Assembly: GCF_022539315.1 (NCBI RefSeq) | Contig: NC_066333.1 | Location: 992,001-1,056,000 of the forward strand | Direction: 5' to 3' | Source of the DNA: Serinus canaria | Lineage: Eukaryota > Chordata > Aves > Passeriformes > Fringillidae | DNA: 64,000 bases | In this document: positions 22,489-34,019 of the stretch, one piece after another | How positions within the stretch are numbered: position 1 is the stretch's first letter | How the letters are laid out: every line of letters begins with the position of its first letter | Notes under the pieces: model-generated | What the model was told of the DNA's origin: nothing | Database searches by the model: none | The model's input: the letters and a program-made list of their open reading frames with translations, nothing else | Position numbers and translations under genes: made by a program

Positions 22489-25008
22489 TGCCTGCCTCTG
22501 TCCTCCAGCCTTCTCTTTGTCCACAGTTTCCTCTTTTATCTCCACACCACCCAAATCCATTGCCTGTCTGGATCACTGCCTATCCCAGAGAATCCCCATT
22601 TATCCCCTCCTGCGTGCCTGGGGAGCTCTCCCCAGGGCAGAAGGTTTCACCCCAAGGCAGGTGACTCCTGCTTTGGGTTCAGCCAGGAGATGGATCTGCA
22701 GCACTTTGCTTGCACAAACCCTGATCTGAAAGAGTGGCCCAGGCAACAGACACCAACCCTTAATATCAATCCTGGCCTTACCCAGTCCCCAAACCACGAA
22801 ATGTCACCATTCCCACACAGGAGTATCCCAGTGGCATGGGCAGGGCAGGAGCATATCCCACAGCCCTGGCCTGAGCCTTAAGCAACACAAGCAAAGGCAT
22901 CTCAGGGCTGTTGTACCCTCTCATCCCAGGTGGAGAGGGACTGGAGAGAGATCACCACTCAGGAGCAACAGGAGAGGCTGAAAGGCATTGAGGAGAGAGG
23001 CTGGGGGGCACAGAGGAAAGAGGTTGGGCACACACACATGCTGGAGGCATATGTGGTGTTTTTTCCCTCACCCTTTCCTTACAGGATAGAAGAAGAAAAA
23101 AAAAAGAAGGAAAAAAATAGCAAAATAAAGCAAACCCAACAACTCCAATTTCTCTCTTAATGAATAAATGAAATGCATCCCAAGAGGCAATTAAGCGCTT
23201 CGAACCAAACATGTGTCACATACATTAAAAAAACAACCCAGAGAGAAATCCAGCAGCTGCAGTGAAGGGAAGGAGGCAGTTGATGACTGCTGGGGGCAGG
23301 GAACTGGGGCTGCTGCTGCTCCCACTGTGGTGTTCAGGTCCCCCAGGGGAGGGGACTTCCAGCCAGGGGGTCTGGGGACCCCCCAATACCCAGGGGCATT
23401 CCCAGAGGTTTCTCCCACTCTAAGGACGTCACTGCCCTGTGAACCTTTCACCTTTGTGCCCCGTGGGGACTGGGACCATTTTCTCCCAGGTCTTCCTTCC
23501 CAAATCCCAAAGCAAGTTTTGTCTCACTCTCCCTCTTGATGTCACACAAACCCACCCAATCTCCTGTCCTTGTCCCTGTCCCTGGTGCTGCCCAGAGTAT
23601 GGCTGTGTCCCAGCCTTCAGCAGGCAATGCCTAGCTGACACTGCTGGGAGGAGGAGGAGGGCTGAGGAAGACTTCCCTGCCATACCGAGGGGCTGTGATT
23701 GGGTTGGGCAGGGCCTGAATTCTCACCCCAGCGCAGCAGCCACCCCATGGGTGGGTGTCTGACCCCCATCCTCATCCCCAAATCTCCTTCACATACCTGC
23801 ACCACTGCCAGAGCCTTGATACTGGGAGAGCCCTCCAGAGTCCAGCCTGCAGAGCTCTTCTTCCAGAATGGCCCAGAAGGGTACAAAGCCCCCCACCCCT
23901 TTGATTGGCCCAAAGAGGGACAAAGAGATCAGCTTGGCCAAAAACCCCCATGGATTTTCCCGTGACACAACTCACAGCAGCAGCTGCAGTGAGGAAATGC
24001 CATGCTGGGAGGGCCTGAGCTCTTTGGGAAAGCTGTGCTTTACTTCTGGGTGGTGGCACAGGAGGACATGGCTCCCACAGCAGGACAGGGCAGCCACAGC
24101 AGCCCCTGCAGCACTCCCACCCCTTGGGCTCCCACAACTGCTGCCAGGCTGTGAAGGACAATCCCCTGACACGCTTTGGATGCTCACTGGGTTTTCTGCC
24201 CATCTTCTCCCCTTGGGAGGCCAAGCCCAGACTCTTTGAGTGCTTGGGTGGGCTGGGCTGATGGAGCTGGTGTCACCTTCCGGAACACACCAGGAAATCT
24301 TTCCTGATGTGGGAAAGCCATGGGATTTATTCCTCTGCAGGTCTGCCCTGTGTGTTCACCCTGCCTGCACTTTCAGAACACATCCCTTCCCCATGGGCCA
24401 GCAGCTGCCACAGCTCTGCCCAAGCCCAGAGCCCCGTCCTTTCCTCAGAGGGAACACAGGCTTCCCATGGACTGGCAAGTTCCCTGCAGGAGCCTCCTTC
24501 TCTGGCCAATCAGAGTGCTGAGCCTCTGCACCCTGCTCATGCTCAGCGTGCCCACAGCGAGCCCAGAGCTCGGGGAGCACATCCCAGGCTGAGGGTGCAG
24601 AGTCCAGGGCAAAGCAGGGCCAAGGCAGCCCCAGGGAGCCCATGATGGGCTCTGGGTCTGCTCCCCATCTAGCTCATGGCTGGGGCTGCCTGTGGGCTCT
24701 GCCCCCGCTGCTCCTGTGCTCTGGCATTGCTCACAGCCCTCCCTGCCCCAGGAACACCTGCAACAGTGCCCTGCAGTGTCCACAGCAGTGTCCTCCAGCC
24801 ACCCTGTGTCCCCACGCTGGGGCATTGCCAGCATCTCACAGCAGCTCAGCCCTGTCCCTTTAACAGCCCTGTGCCTCTGCTGACACACTGGGCAGAGAGC
24901 AGCACGCCACGAGAGGACACAATCCCCAGCGTCCACAGCCTCCTCGTGCCTCTCACCCACGGAACCCCAGAGGCACCCCGTGTCCCCAAAGTCCCCCCTG
25001 AGACTCAC
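22489..25008. other. Unassigned DNA with an A-rich block
   Basis: About 23075-23245 is A/AT-rich (GAAGAAGAAAAAAAA runs, ATTAAAAAAACAACCC). This may be a degraded retroposon tail or a single-copy AT island. The rest is GC-rich, with no exon that could be supported. Confidence 0.35.
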
Positions 25009-25202
25009 AGGCTGGCCGTGGCTCTCGCGGGTGGCGCAGGTCTCCTGGGTGGCACAGCTGCTGCAGGTGACACAGCTCTCGCGGGTGGCACAGCTGCTGC
25101 AGGACTCTGCCGTCATCCGCAGGGGGCGAGGGGACACTGGTGGCCCATGTGCCGGCTGTGGGAGGTGGCAGCTCGGTGACCACGCTCACCGGGGGCCTCG
25201 GG
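25009..25202 (-). CDS. Candidate internal coding exon, product unknown
   Basis: On the minus strand a good acceptor (TGTCCTTCCTCAG, ending at 25203) and a good donor (GTGAGTCTC, GT at 25008-25007) bound a 194-bp segment. Only one of the three frames is open throughout. It reads ...PPVSVVTELPPPTAG... then ...DDGRVLQQLCHPREL..., a Pro/Cys/His-rich product with an internally repeated LQQLCHP motif and no recognised domain. The segment holds about a dozen CpG dinucleotides in otherwise CpG-poor DNA, which is typical of coding exons. Against it, the 3' half (25027-25105) is itself a small tandem repeat of GCGGGTGGCACAGCTG type, so the open frame could be a repeat artefact. It would belong to a minus-strand gene, possibly the one starting in the CpG island at 49.3 kb. 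Confidence 0.28.
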
Positions 25203-25267
25203 CTGAGGAAGGACAATGCACAGGTGAGCCCAGGGAGCTGTGGATGCACCCCAGGGTCTGCCCTGGC

Positions 25268-25745
25268 TCAGAGCACAGAGCTGTTAAGGTGGGAAGGACC
25301 TGCTGGATCATCAAATCAGGCCAGCACTGCCAACATGTTCAGCACCAGCCCCTGTTCCCTGGTGCCACTTGCCTTTTGAGCACTTCCAAGGACAGTGACT
25401 CTACCGCTGCCCTGGGCAGTTGTGCCAGGGCCTGAGCACCCTTCCCATGAAGAAATATTCCCTAATACCCAAACCTAAACTTCCCCTGGCACAGCTTGAG
25501 GCCATTTCTTCTCATCCTGTCCCTGCTTCCAGGGAGCACAGCCTAAAAGCCCCCTGGCTGTCCCCTCCTGTCAGGAGTTGTGCAGCGCCACAAGGGACCC
25601 CTGAGCCTCCTCTTCTCCAGGCCGAGTCACTCAGCTGCTCCTGGTGCTCCAGCCCCTTCCCCAGCCCCGTTCCCTTCTCTGAACACGCTCCAGCCCCTCA
25701 AGGTCTTTCTGGTTGTGAGGGGCCCAAACCAACCTGGGGCCCCAC
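25268..25745 (-). mobile_element. CR1 LINE fragment, second subfamily, about 480 bp
   Basis: The plus strand shows AAGGTGGGAAGGACC, CAGCACTGCCAACATGTTC, AAGGACAGTGACTCTACCGC, AGCTTGAGGCCATTTCTTCT, TGTCAGGAGTTGTGCAG, GAGCCTCCTCTTCTCCAGG and GTTGTGAGGGGCCCAAACC. These are the ordered antisense blocks of a long CR1 tail, among the longest in the window. Confidence 0.9.
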
Positions 25746-26458
25746 AGAGCTGCTTTCAGCAGTTTGAGGAGAAATGGGGTTCAAGGCTTGAGAAGAGCCA
25801 GAGATGGCACCAAGAAGGGCAGAGCACGTCCCTGCTGCTCTCTGCCAGCCTGGCTGCTGCAGCAGGGACAGGCACATCTGCCCTCCCCATGCACTTCCCA
25901 AAGAGCAGCTTACACCCGGATCAGATTAGGGGAAAAAACTGCATTGCGATAAATCTAGGGAGGGAACTGGCTGCTGGGCCTTTAATCCTAGAGCAGCCTT
26001 CAAGATAAGAGCATTAGGAGAGGATGAAGCAGTCTTGGTGCAGGGATGGTCGGGCTGTTCCCTTGTCTGGGATTTGGCAGAGGGAGAGGGCTGTGCCATG
26101 CCCTGGCACCTGGGAGGGTGCCACACTTCCTGTCACACCTGAGCAGCTCTGCATGGCTGCAGGACAGGGCACAGCACTCAGAGCACTGCTCCAAATTGAA
26201 GGAGCTGGAATCCCAAGTGGGAAGGACAACACCGCGCTCAGTGGGACACCTCGGGGCGGGGTGGGATGTGTCCTACAGCCCCTCATTCCATGAAGGGACC
26301 AGTCCAGACCTGAGTGCACCTCTGCCCCAAGCAGCCACGGGATCCCCTTCTCTGGAAGTCCCTCTCTGGAGTGTGGGCTGGGAGGCACAGTGCACATGGC
26401 AGGGATCTGCTCCTCCCCCAGAGCCATCCTCTCCTGGGTGACCTCCAGCCCATGCCCA

Positions 26459-26647
26459 GGGATGGGATGGGATGGGATGGGATGGGATGGGATGGGATGG
26501 GATGGGATGGGATGGGATGGGATGGGACGGGATGGGATGGGATGGGATGGGATGGGATGGGATGGGATGGGATGGGATGGGATGGGATGGGATGGGATGG
26601 GATGGGATGGGATGGGATGGGATGGGATGGGATGGGATGGGATGGGA
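26459..26647. repeat. (GGGAT)n pentanucleotide array, about 38 copies
   Basis: The GGGAT steps are uninterrupted, with a single internal GGGAC variant at about 26525. Every frame on both strands lacks stops (MGWDG and PIPSH repeats), so the long frames crossing it are artefacts. Regular GGG tracts separated by two bases give it high G-quadruplex potential. Confidence 0.98.
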
Positions 26648-27202
26648 CAGGAGCTGCTCCACAAGGCAGCAGTTTACTCTCCGGGAGAGACAAGCACCTC
26701 TCCTCGTGTGTCTGTAGAGAGAATCCCCACAGCAGCACAGGGGGACAGGGAGGGGGAAGGGTCCCCCTGCATCCCCGGAAAGGAGGAGGGGAACTGCTGG
26801 CTCCCAGCCACCTGCAGGAGCCCCCTGGGATGGGCTCAGTGCTGAGAGCTCAGGGAGAAGGCCTCCCCTGCCAGGGGCAGGACAGCTGGGCACCAGTGGG
26901 GGCTGGGGAGGAGGGGACAGTGGCTGGAGTGGCCCCTCCTGTGCTCTGCCAGCTCAGCCAGAGATGGATGGAACTGGCCTTGCAGCCTGGTGTAAGTAAT
27001 TGAGAGAAGAACATTTGCAAGGCAGGAGACAGCTGGATTAAAAAGGCGAAGCCCAAAAAGCAAATGAAAAGAGAATCACTGATGATGGATGGGAAGGCAG
27101 TGCCCGAGTCCAGCTTCTCCCTGGATGCACTGGTGAGCAGCAGCAAGGCAAGGTGAGCTGAGATCAAACCATGGCAAAAACCTGGGCAGCTATGGGGGCT
27201 TG
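26648..27202. other. Unassigned DNA with a short AT-rich block
   Basis: About 26990-27090 is AT-richer (GTAAGTAATTGAGAGAAG, GGATTAAAAAGGCG). No repeat family or exon was supported. Confidence 0.35.
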
Positions 27203-27640
27203 AAATCACAGAGAAATAAAGGCTGGAAAATCCCTCTAAGATCATTGAATCCAACCCTTAACCGAGCACTGCCAAGCCCACCACCAACCCATGGCCCCAA
27301 GTGCCACAGACACATGTTTTTTGAACACTTCCCAGGGATGGTGACGCCATTACTGCCCTGGGCAGCTGTGCCAGTGCTTGAGCACCCTTCCCATGAAGAA
27401 ACTTTCCATAACATCCAGTCTAAAACTCCCCTGGTGCAACTTGAGGCCATTTCCTCTCCTCCTGTTTCCTGGGAGCAGAGCCCGACCCCCGTCCCCCCCC
27501 CACCCCGTCCCCCCTCCTGTCAGGAGTTGTGCAGACACACAAGGGCTCACTGAGCCTTCCAGCTCCCTCAGCTGCTCCTGGTCCCTTCCCAGGCTCATCC
27601 CCTCCCCTGGCTGCAGAGGCTGTGCTTGTGGAGAGCTGCC
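27203..27640 (-). mobile_element. CR1 LINE fragment, second subfamily
   Basis: The plus strand reads GAAATCACAGAGAAATAAAG, GATCATTGAATCCAACCCTT, CGAGCACTGCCAAGCCCAC, GATGGTGACGCCATTACTGC, CAACTTGAGGCCATTTCCTC and TGTCAGGAGTTGTGCAGAC. It shares subfamily and orientation with the copies at 12.6 and 25.3 kb. Confidence 0.9.
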
Positions 27641-29285
27641 CAGGTGCCAGTGCTGCCTCCCTGGAGGTGCCTCTTCCCCTGCACTGCCAGGGCCTGCCCC
27701 TGCCCCCACAGAGCTCCCAAACATCTGCTGAGCATTCCCCGAGGCACTGCAGCTTGCTTTGCTAACTGCTGCTGATCAGATGCTTCCTTGGCAAGGTGGG
27801 AAAGACATTTGGGTCGGAAAAAAGTGAATTGAATTCGTAAGACAGAAAAATTCCCAACTACTCCATCTGCACGAGGGGCTGAGGAGACCCAGCCCCACCC
27901 AAAGCAGGGGCTGCTCCTCCAGGCAGCCTGTGCAGAGCCCTGGGATGGGTCCCATCCCTGCTGGGGGAGAGCAGAGGAGCCAAGGTGAGCTCACCTGAGG
28001 AGGGTCAGATGTGTCAGAGTAGGACATCACAGCCCCACCACCCCAGCATCCCCTCTGTGACCCTGCCCCTGCCAGCCTCACCATAGCTGTCACTGGAGCC
28101 CGTCACAAGGCAGAGAGTGCTATGCCACCCTCTCTGCCCAGATGAGGCCACCACCAGGACACCTCCACAGAGCCCAGAGCCCATCTCCCCACACTCTGCT
28201 GCCTTTTCATTCAGGATCCAGGCATCTCCAAGAGGCTGCAATTCCCGTTCCCCATCCCTGAACAGCAGCCAGAGCCTCCCAAACCATTCCCTGCCAGCTC
28301 TGACACTCAGCTAGTCCCAGCAGCTCACTGTCCTACTTGGTTTCCTTAACAAATCAGTTTGTCCCAGTGCCCTGGATGCCCCAGGAGACCCCAAAGCATT
28401 CTCCAGGAGGTTTCCCCGACCGATAACCACAAGTAGACTGATCTCAGTGGGCACTCTGGGGATGAGTGGCATGAGGCTGTCCCCACACACTGTGAATGTC
28501 CCCACACGCTGCAGGTCCCAGCAGTGCACAACATCAGCACCAAGCCCTTCCCCAGTATGGCCAGTGAGCCCCACCTCTGCCTGCAGCTGGACATCTCAGG
28601 GCATGGAGGGGCAAGGCCATGCCAAAGAGATCCCAGAGAGCCAAGAAAAGAGCCAGGGATGGTGCTTGGCTCTCCCAAAGCCCTGGCTCATGGCCCTTGA
28701 TCCCACACACAAGGACAAGGAGATGGAGCAGCCCAGGAGCCTCCATCTCCCAGGGATGAGGACAGAGGCTATGGCAGTGCTCAGGCTTGGACATCACTGC
28801 CTGGAGAAACGCCCTGGGCCATGCCCAGCACCATCTGGGCAGTGAGAGGCACAGAGCAGAGGGCCAGCAGCCCCCAGCCAGCCGTGGAGCAGAGCTCCAG
28901 GATCACCATGCCCAGGATCTCTGAAAGCACCCCTGGAGCACCGACAGTCTGGGCTGGAATATTGCAGGAGTCCAGTCAGGCAGCACAGCAGCACCAGCCG
29001 TGCCCAGACTGGGGACACTGCTCTGGGGTGTGAGTCACGTGCCAGGGCAGACACAGCCCCTGCCCCAGTCCCAGGGCAGTGGAGCCCCCTGGACCGGGTT
29101 CCCCTTGAACCCGACAGAAATGTAACCAGGAGAAGGGGCAGGGCCCAGCCAGCCCTGCACACCCCGGGCAGCTCCAGCCCCCAGAGGAAGATGACTCCAG
29201 AGCTGGAGGAGCAGCAAGGCAGGAACACAGCCAGAGCAGAGGTGGCACCAGGCCAGGGAGCAGCTCTGCCACTTCTGCCACTGCT
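27641..29285. other. Unassigned DNA with weak minus-strand exon-like signals
   Basis: A 52-bp minus-strand segment (28082-28133) lies between CTGGGCAG and a GTGAGG donor and is open (TLCLVTGSSDSY), but its acceptor pyrimidine tract is poor. A hydrophobic minus-strand frame at about 28800-28985 (reading ...LGMVILELCSTAGWGLL...) has no clear splice bounds. Neither is strong enough to call as a gene. Confidence 0.3.
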
Positions 29286-29655
29286 GAGGGACACTACCAC
29301 TGTTCAGAGACACTGCCACTGCTGAGGGACACTGCCACTGCTGAGGGACACTGGCACTGTTCAGGGACACTGTCACAGTCGAGGGACACTGCCACTACAG
29401 CAGAACACTGCCACTGCCGAGGGACACTGCCACTGTTCAGGGACACTGTCACTGCCGAGGGACACTGCCATCACTGAGGGATATTGCCACTGCTCAGGGA
29501 CACTGCCACAGCTGAGGGACACTGCCACTACAGCAGGAGACTGCTACTGCTGAGGGACACTGCCATCACCATGGGCACTGTACTTGCTGAGGGATGCTGC
29601 CATTGCTGCGGGGCACTGCCACGGCCATGGGGCACTGGAACTGCGGGGGGCACTG
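29286..29655. repeat. 19-bp minisatellite, about 19 copies
   Basis: GAGGGACACTGCCACTGCT-type units repeat at exactly 19-bp spacing (29286, 29305 and on), with CAGGGACACTG and GCAGAACACTG variants interspersed. The 3' end is degraded. Confidence 0.95.
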
Positions 29656-30188
29656 CCATGGCTGCCTGCCCCACCGGGCTGTTCCTCCCTCAGCGCGGCT
29701 GTTCAGTGTTCCCAGCTGGGTCAGATCGGCTCTTCCCCTCTGCAGCACTGAGCTGGAACAAACCCACCTGGCCAGGGAGGTCGGGCAGGGTGTGAGGACA
29801 CGCAGGGCGTGGGGACACGCGGGGTGCTGTGGGCACCCAGTGCCAGCCACACCTCAGCCGTGCCCACACCTCCCCACGGCCCGGGGGAAGGCCTGGTCAC
29901 GGAGAGGCACCTCTGGAGCAGAGAGCTGCTGGTCCAGGCACGGCTCTGCCATTCCCTCCTCTCCTTGTTGGTTTCCCATTTCCCATCTCCCATTTCCAGT
30001 TTCCCATTTCCCATTTCCCATGCTGCCTGACTGTCTTTCCAGCTAATTACCTCCGTTCCTGCGGGCACGGGCCACGTTGCAGCTGGCATCTGCACCGGCT
30101 CCAGAAACGACCTTGGCTGCTCAGAGGACAGCAGGAGTCTTTCTGCCTCCCGGGCTTCCCCCGAGGCAGACAAGGATCCTCCAGCGGC

Positions 30189-30217
<29 letters not shown>
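30189..30217. repeat. Homopolymer run of 29 G
   Basis: The run is 29 consecutive G on the plus strand, flanked by CAGCGGC and ACCACGAGG. It is extremely prone to G-quadruplex formation. Its true length is uncertain because sequencing and assembly are unreliable across such runs. Confidence 0.97.
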
Positions 30218-30219
<2 letters not shown>

Positions 30220-30234
30220 CACGAGGGGACGAGA

Positions 30235-30446
30235 AGCCCTTCCAGCCCCAGGCACCCTTCTAGCCCCAGGAACACTTCCAGCCCCAGGAACACTCCCAGC
30301 CCCAGGAACACTTCCAGCCCCAGGAACACTCCCAGCCCCAGGAACACTTCCAGCCTGAGGAGCCCTTCTAGCCCCAGAAACACTTCCAGCCTGAGGAGCC
30401 CTTCCAGCCCCAGGAACACTCCCAGCCCCCAGGAGCACTTCCAGCC
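30235..30446. repeat. 18-bp minisatellite, about 11 copies
   Basis: AGCCCCAGGAACACTTCC-type units alternate with AGCCTGAGGAGCCCTTCC-type units. The 18-bp period keeps reading frame, which explains the LxxGVFLGLE- and APGTLPA-like periodic frames on the two strands. Confidence 0.95.
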
Positions 30447-32904
30447 CTGCTGCCAGCTCTGCTCTCCCAGCTCAGGGGCACTGACCTGTGGCTCCCTCCC
30501 GTGCCGGGGGTCACTGTCATCTCCCCCAGGACCCCCAGCACTGCCTCCCTGCAGAAATTCCCACGTTTGGGTTTGGAGATCTTTCTCCAGCAGTTTCCCA
30601 CCCCGGTTTTGTGGCAGCACTGCCCTGAGCCAGGTCTGGCTGCATCCCCTACCAGCTGTGCCATGGAGAGGGGGCTCAGTGGAGATAGCTTCGGAGGAGC
30701 AAGAGCTGGGTCTGGGGTCCTTTAGGGAGCCACCTGGGGGTGGCATCGCTGCCACTGTCACAGCCTGTCTCCCCTGGTGTGGGGAGAGGTGGAGCAGAGA
30801 GGAGACAGACACAGAAGCTCTCTGTGATGGCAGCCCCTGGGAACACCCAAAAGAACAGCCCCAAGCCCCCGGGAGGCTCCCCAGGATGGGAGGGAGCTAT
30901 CAGCTGGCACACGGCTGCCAGGTGGAGCCTGGGGCTGGAGGCAGGGCTGGCTGGCCCCAGGGAGGGACAGGGTCCAGCTGAGGTCATGGGCAGTGATGGG
31001 ACATGTGTGAGAATGAGCTGGGCATCCCCTCCTGTGGCAGAGGGGGGGACATGGGGATACCTCTGGCACCTTGTCCCCTGCCTTGCTGGGAGGGAGGGCA
31101 GGACAGGCAGCACTGGGGACTGGACACACTGAGGGACTCCATGGAATGGGGGTCCTGGGTGCTGTCCATCCTCAGGAGCTGGGGCAGGGCCAGGTCAGTG
31201 CCTGGCCAGGTGTTTCACACCTTCCTGTCCTGACCTGGCTGCCAAAGACTCTGCAGCTTCCCAAGCTCCTGTGGCACCTGGGGAAATGCCCCCTCCAAAC
31301 ACCTGGGTTGCTCGGTGTGGAAGTGCTGGACTCCTTAGGGGCTCGAGCAGTGACACACAGGGGACACACTGGGTGTGTCCCCACTCTGAGGAGCTCAGCA
31401 GCTCCTCCTGCCTGGTTGCTGCCTTCACCTCGAGCCTGCCGTGGCACAGCTGTGTTTGTGTGGGGGGGCTTCCCTCAGTCTCCTCCCCAAACAACCCCCA
31501 TCTCCCTCCACTTTTCACATCTGCAGATCCCTTTGCCTTAAAACAATAACCAAGGCCCTGCCATGAGGGGCTCACTCCTGCCCTGCTGCAATAGAGGGAT
31601 GAGGAAAAGACCAGGGGAGAATTTGCTTCTCTAGCACCTCACTGTTGCTCCAGCTCTGTGCTCTCCATCCTCATTCCTCATTTTCCTTTCCAGGAGCTGT
31701 CTGTAAACCCTTGGATAACACCCTCCTCTCTCCCAAAGCTTGTGTCCCCTCCTGCCTGTGCCACCAGAGACAAGTCACACAGCCCTGTGATGTCAGGGTA
31801 ATGTACAGACAGCCCTGTGTGCCTGTGTGACAAACACCAACAGCCAGCTCTGCCCCACATCTGCTAATTCAAGGAGAAAAGGGGCAAAAAGACATCTTCA
31901 AATGAATTCTTGCTGTCCAGCACTGTCCCAGGCTGGGCCCCACAAGTGGCTGAGCCAGGGATGTACAGGGTCCCACTGACCCCCACCCTACTGCACCCTG
32001 GTGACAGCCCTGACATGTTTCTGTGCCCAAAAGTGCCACCTTGCAGCCTGGGCAGGGTGTGGCGCACTTGCCAAGTGCCCCCTTACAGCAACCCAAGCAG
32101 CTCCACCCCAGGTTTGGCCTAAGGCAGTGAGGATGGATTTGCAGGAAGCCCCCACCTGCTGGCAGGGCAGGTGCCAGGGCTGTCCTGATGAGCCTGGCAC
32201 CCCGACATGCCACATCCCTCTCCAGCCCTGATCGAGTGCCTCTGGAGCTCCCAGAACCTTCCACTGCTCCCTCTGCCTGAGGAGGGGTTTCTCTGATCCA
32301 AGTGAGCCAACACATTCCTAGGTAGGATGGAGGATGAGCCCCTGCCCTGCCAGCCTGGGAGCAGCCCTGGCTCCAGCCTCCAGACCCAGGAAACCTCCCC
32401 AAGTCCCAGGAACCAAGTGCTGACCCCTCCAATCCCTCAGAGCTTGGGATGAGCACAGGCAGGAGCCATCCTAGGAGTGCTTTGGATGTATCCAGAACCC
32501 AAAGATTGATGGGCACACACAGAATTCTGTTCCCACAGCCCCAGGTCTCCCCTGGCTCTTGGCATGGGTGCCAGCAGGGTCACACCCCGCTGCAGACAGG
32601 GCACCCTGTGACCCTGGAGGATGGACAGAGCAGCCCAGCTGGGTGAGGAGCCCCTCCAGCCTCCCAATCCTGCAGGGAGCAGCACCAGGAAAGCAGGCAG
32701 AGCTCCTTCCCTTTCCCTCCTCTCAGACCCCAGCACCATTTCCACTTCCATCTTCACAACCTGCTCCTGCAGTGGCTGCACAACCAGCCCAGCACATCCC
32801 TGACCTCTCCATCGCCCAGGCCCCTCAGCAGGAGCCAGAGCACATGGAGGAGCAGGGTCTGATACCACCAGCCCCCGGCCCTTCCAACCCAGTGCCATGC
32901 TGCT
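30447..32904. other. Unassigned GC-rich DNA
   Basis: No recognised repeats or exons over about 2.4 kb. Open frames of 100-215 codons occur on both strands and overlap one another without splice support. Confidence 0.35.
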
Positions 32905-32984
32905 GCCACCATTGCCACTGCTGCTGCCACCATTGCCACTGCTGGTGTCACCATTGCCACTGCTGCTGCCACCATTGCCACTGC
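32905..32984. repeat. 21-bp minisatellite, about 4 copies
   Basis: GCCACCATTGCCACTGCTGCT units lie in direct tandem. The period is a multiple of 3, giving a Cys/His-rich plus frame and an AVAMV minus frame. Zinc-binding function should not be inferred. Confidence 0.94.
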
Positions 32985-33238
32985 ACCTGGAGTGCCAGGA
33001 GGGAAGGCAGAACCTGTGCTGGGCTGGGCCCTGCTTTGCCTAAAGCTGCCAGTGATGCCTGGGGCCACCAACTCGTCCCCAGGGAGCGTGACAAGCTCGG
33101 CAGGCTGGCAGGCAAGCCCACAGCAGTGATGAGGCTCCGTGTGACTGCCTCAGGCTCTTGCTCATCCTGGCTCCATGACTCACAGTCCTGGCAGTGCAGG
33201 AGGGGCTGGGGGGTGTGGGGGTTGTGGGGGACACTCAC

Positions 33239-33297
33239 CCAAGCATGGGGGTCAGGCTGGGACCTTCTGCCACCAGCAGGCAGCGAACAGCAGGTCT
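33239..33297 (-). CDS. Candidate small internal exon, product unknown
   Basis: On the minus strand, CCCTGCTCTTGCCCCCACAG is an excellent acceptor immediately before 33297, and GTGAGTGTC is an excellent donor after 33239, enclosing 59 bp. Two frames stay open (RPAVRCLLVAEGPSLTPMLG or TCCSLPAGGRRSQPDPHAW), so the frame cannot be chosen. The segment is too short for domain recognition. Strong sites spaced like this can occur by chance in GC-rich DNA. If real, it would be an exon of a minus-strand gene along with those at 44.2 and 25.0 kb. Confidence 0.2.
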
Positions 33298-33399
33298 CTG
33301 TGGGGGCAAGAGCAGGGCAGTGAGCTGGGCACGTTGTTGGGACAGGCTCTGCCACAGAGCTGGACATTGTTCTCATTGGAGCCAAGAATGACATGAACA

Positions 33400-33640
33400 A
33401 AGGCCCTGCTCCACAGTGACCCTGTTTCACAGAGTGACCCTGCTCCATGTGGTGACCCTGTTCCACAGGGTGACCCCCTTCCACACAGTGACCCTGCTCC
33501 GGAGTGATGTGACACTGTGACCCTGCTCCCCATGGTGACCCTGCTCCTTGGACAGAGACCTGCCCCCTGATGACCCTGCTCTGGATATTGACCTTGCTCC
33601 ATGGTGGCCCTGCTCCACACGGTGACCCTGCTCTTCTGCT
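33400..33640. repeat. 18-bp minisatellite, about 12 copies
   Basis: GTGACCCTGCTCCACATG-type units at 18-bp spacing, with a short insertion near 33507. GTGACCCTG is the best conserved part. The array starts just upstream of the 33640s single-copy DNA. Confidence 0.93.
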
Positions 33641-34019
33641 TTGTCCCCTGCAAGCCACCCACAGCCAGGCCTGTGAGGCTTGTCTTCCAGTTCACCCTCA
33701 AGCAGCTCTCCCCACCTGACGCTACAGAACTTTCTGTAGGAGCAGGGACTGCAGCAAGAGCAACTCCTGAGGCTCCTCACACCCTGCTCCAGCCATGCTG
33801 CCCCTCCATCCCACAGACAACTCCTGCTGCTCCTCCAGGAGCTGGGGCTCTCACTACCCCCTCCATGCACTGTCTTGGGGGACAGATGTGGGTGGGTTAC
33901 AAGAACAAGTTCCAAAACTGGAGCATGTGGCTCCTGAAGCCTCCAGTGACAGCAGCCTGCCCACAAAATCACTTCCTTTCTCCTTCCTCTCTCCTTTTCC
34001 CTCTGGCTCTGATGCAGAT

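Noticed and set aside
26459..26647. Possible telomeric or interstitial telomeric repeat
   Set aside because: The unit is GGGAT, not the vertebrate TTAGGG hexamer, and no hexamer periodicity is present.
26014..27003. Frames of up to 229 codons with MGWDG or PIPSH repeats
   Set aside because: They are products of the stop-free GGGAT array plus compositional extensions.
28794..29000. Hydrophobic minus-strand frame resembling a membrane segment
   Set aside because: No acceptor/donor pair bounds it, and CTG-rich minus strands give Leu/Trp-rich frames by chance. Kept only as a remark in the unassigned segment.
29286..29655. Possible CRISPR-like array because of regular 19-bp periodicity
   Set aside because: Units are contiguous with no unique spacers, and the host is clearly a vertebrate. 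It is an ordinary minisatellite.
29721..30812. 363-codon minus-strand frame
   Set aside because: It crosses the 29-base G run and the in-frame 18-bp minisatellite. The periodic LGLEVFLG text is repeat-derived.
32905..32984. Cys/His-rich plus frame suggesting a zinc-binding motif
   Set aside because: It is simply the 21-bp minisatellite translated. It has no zinc-finger spacing and no flanking exon.
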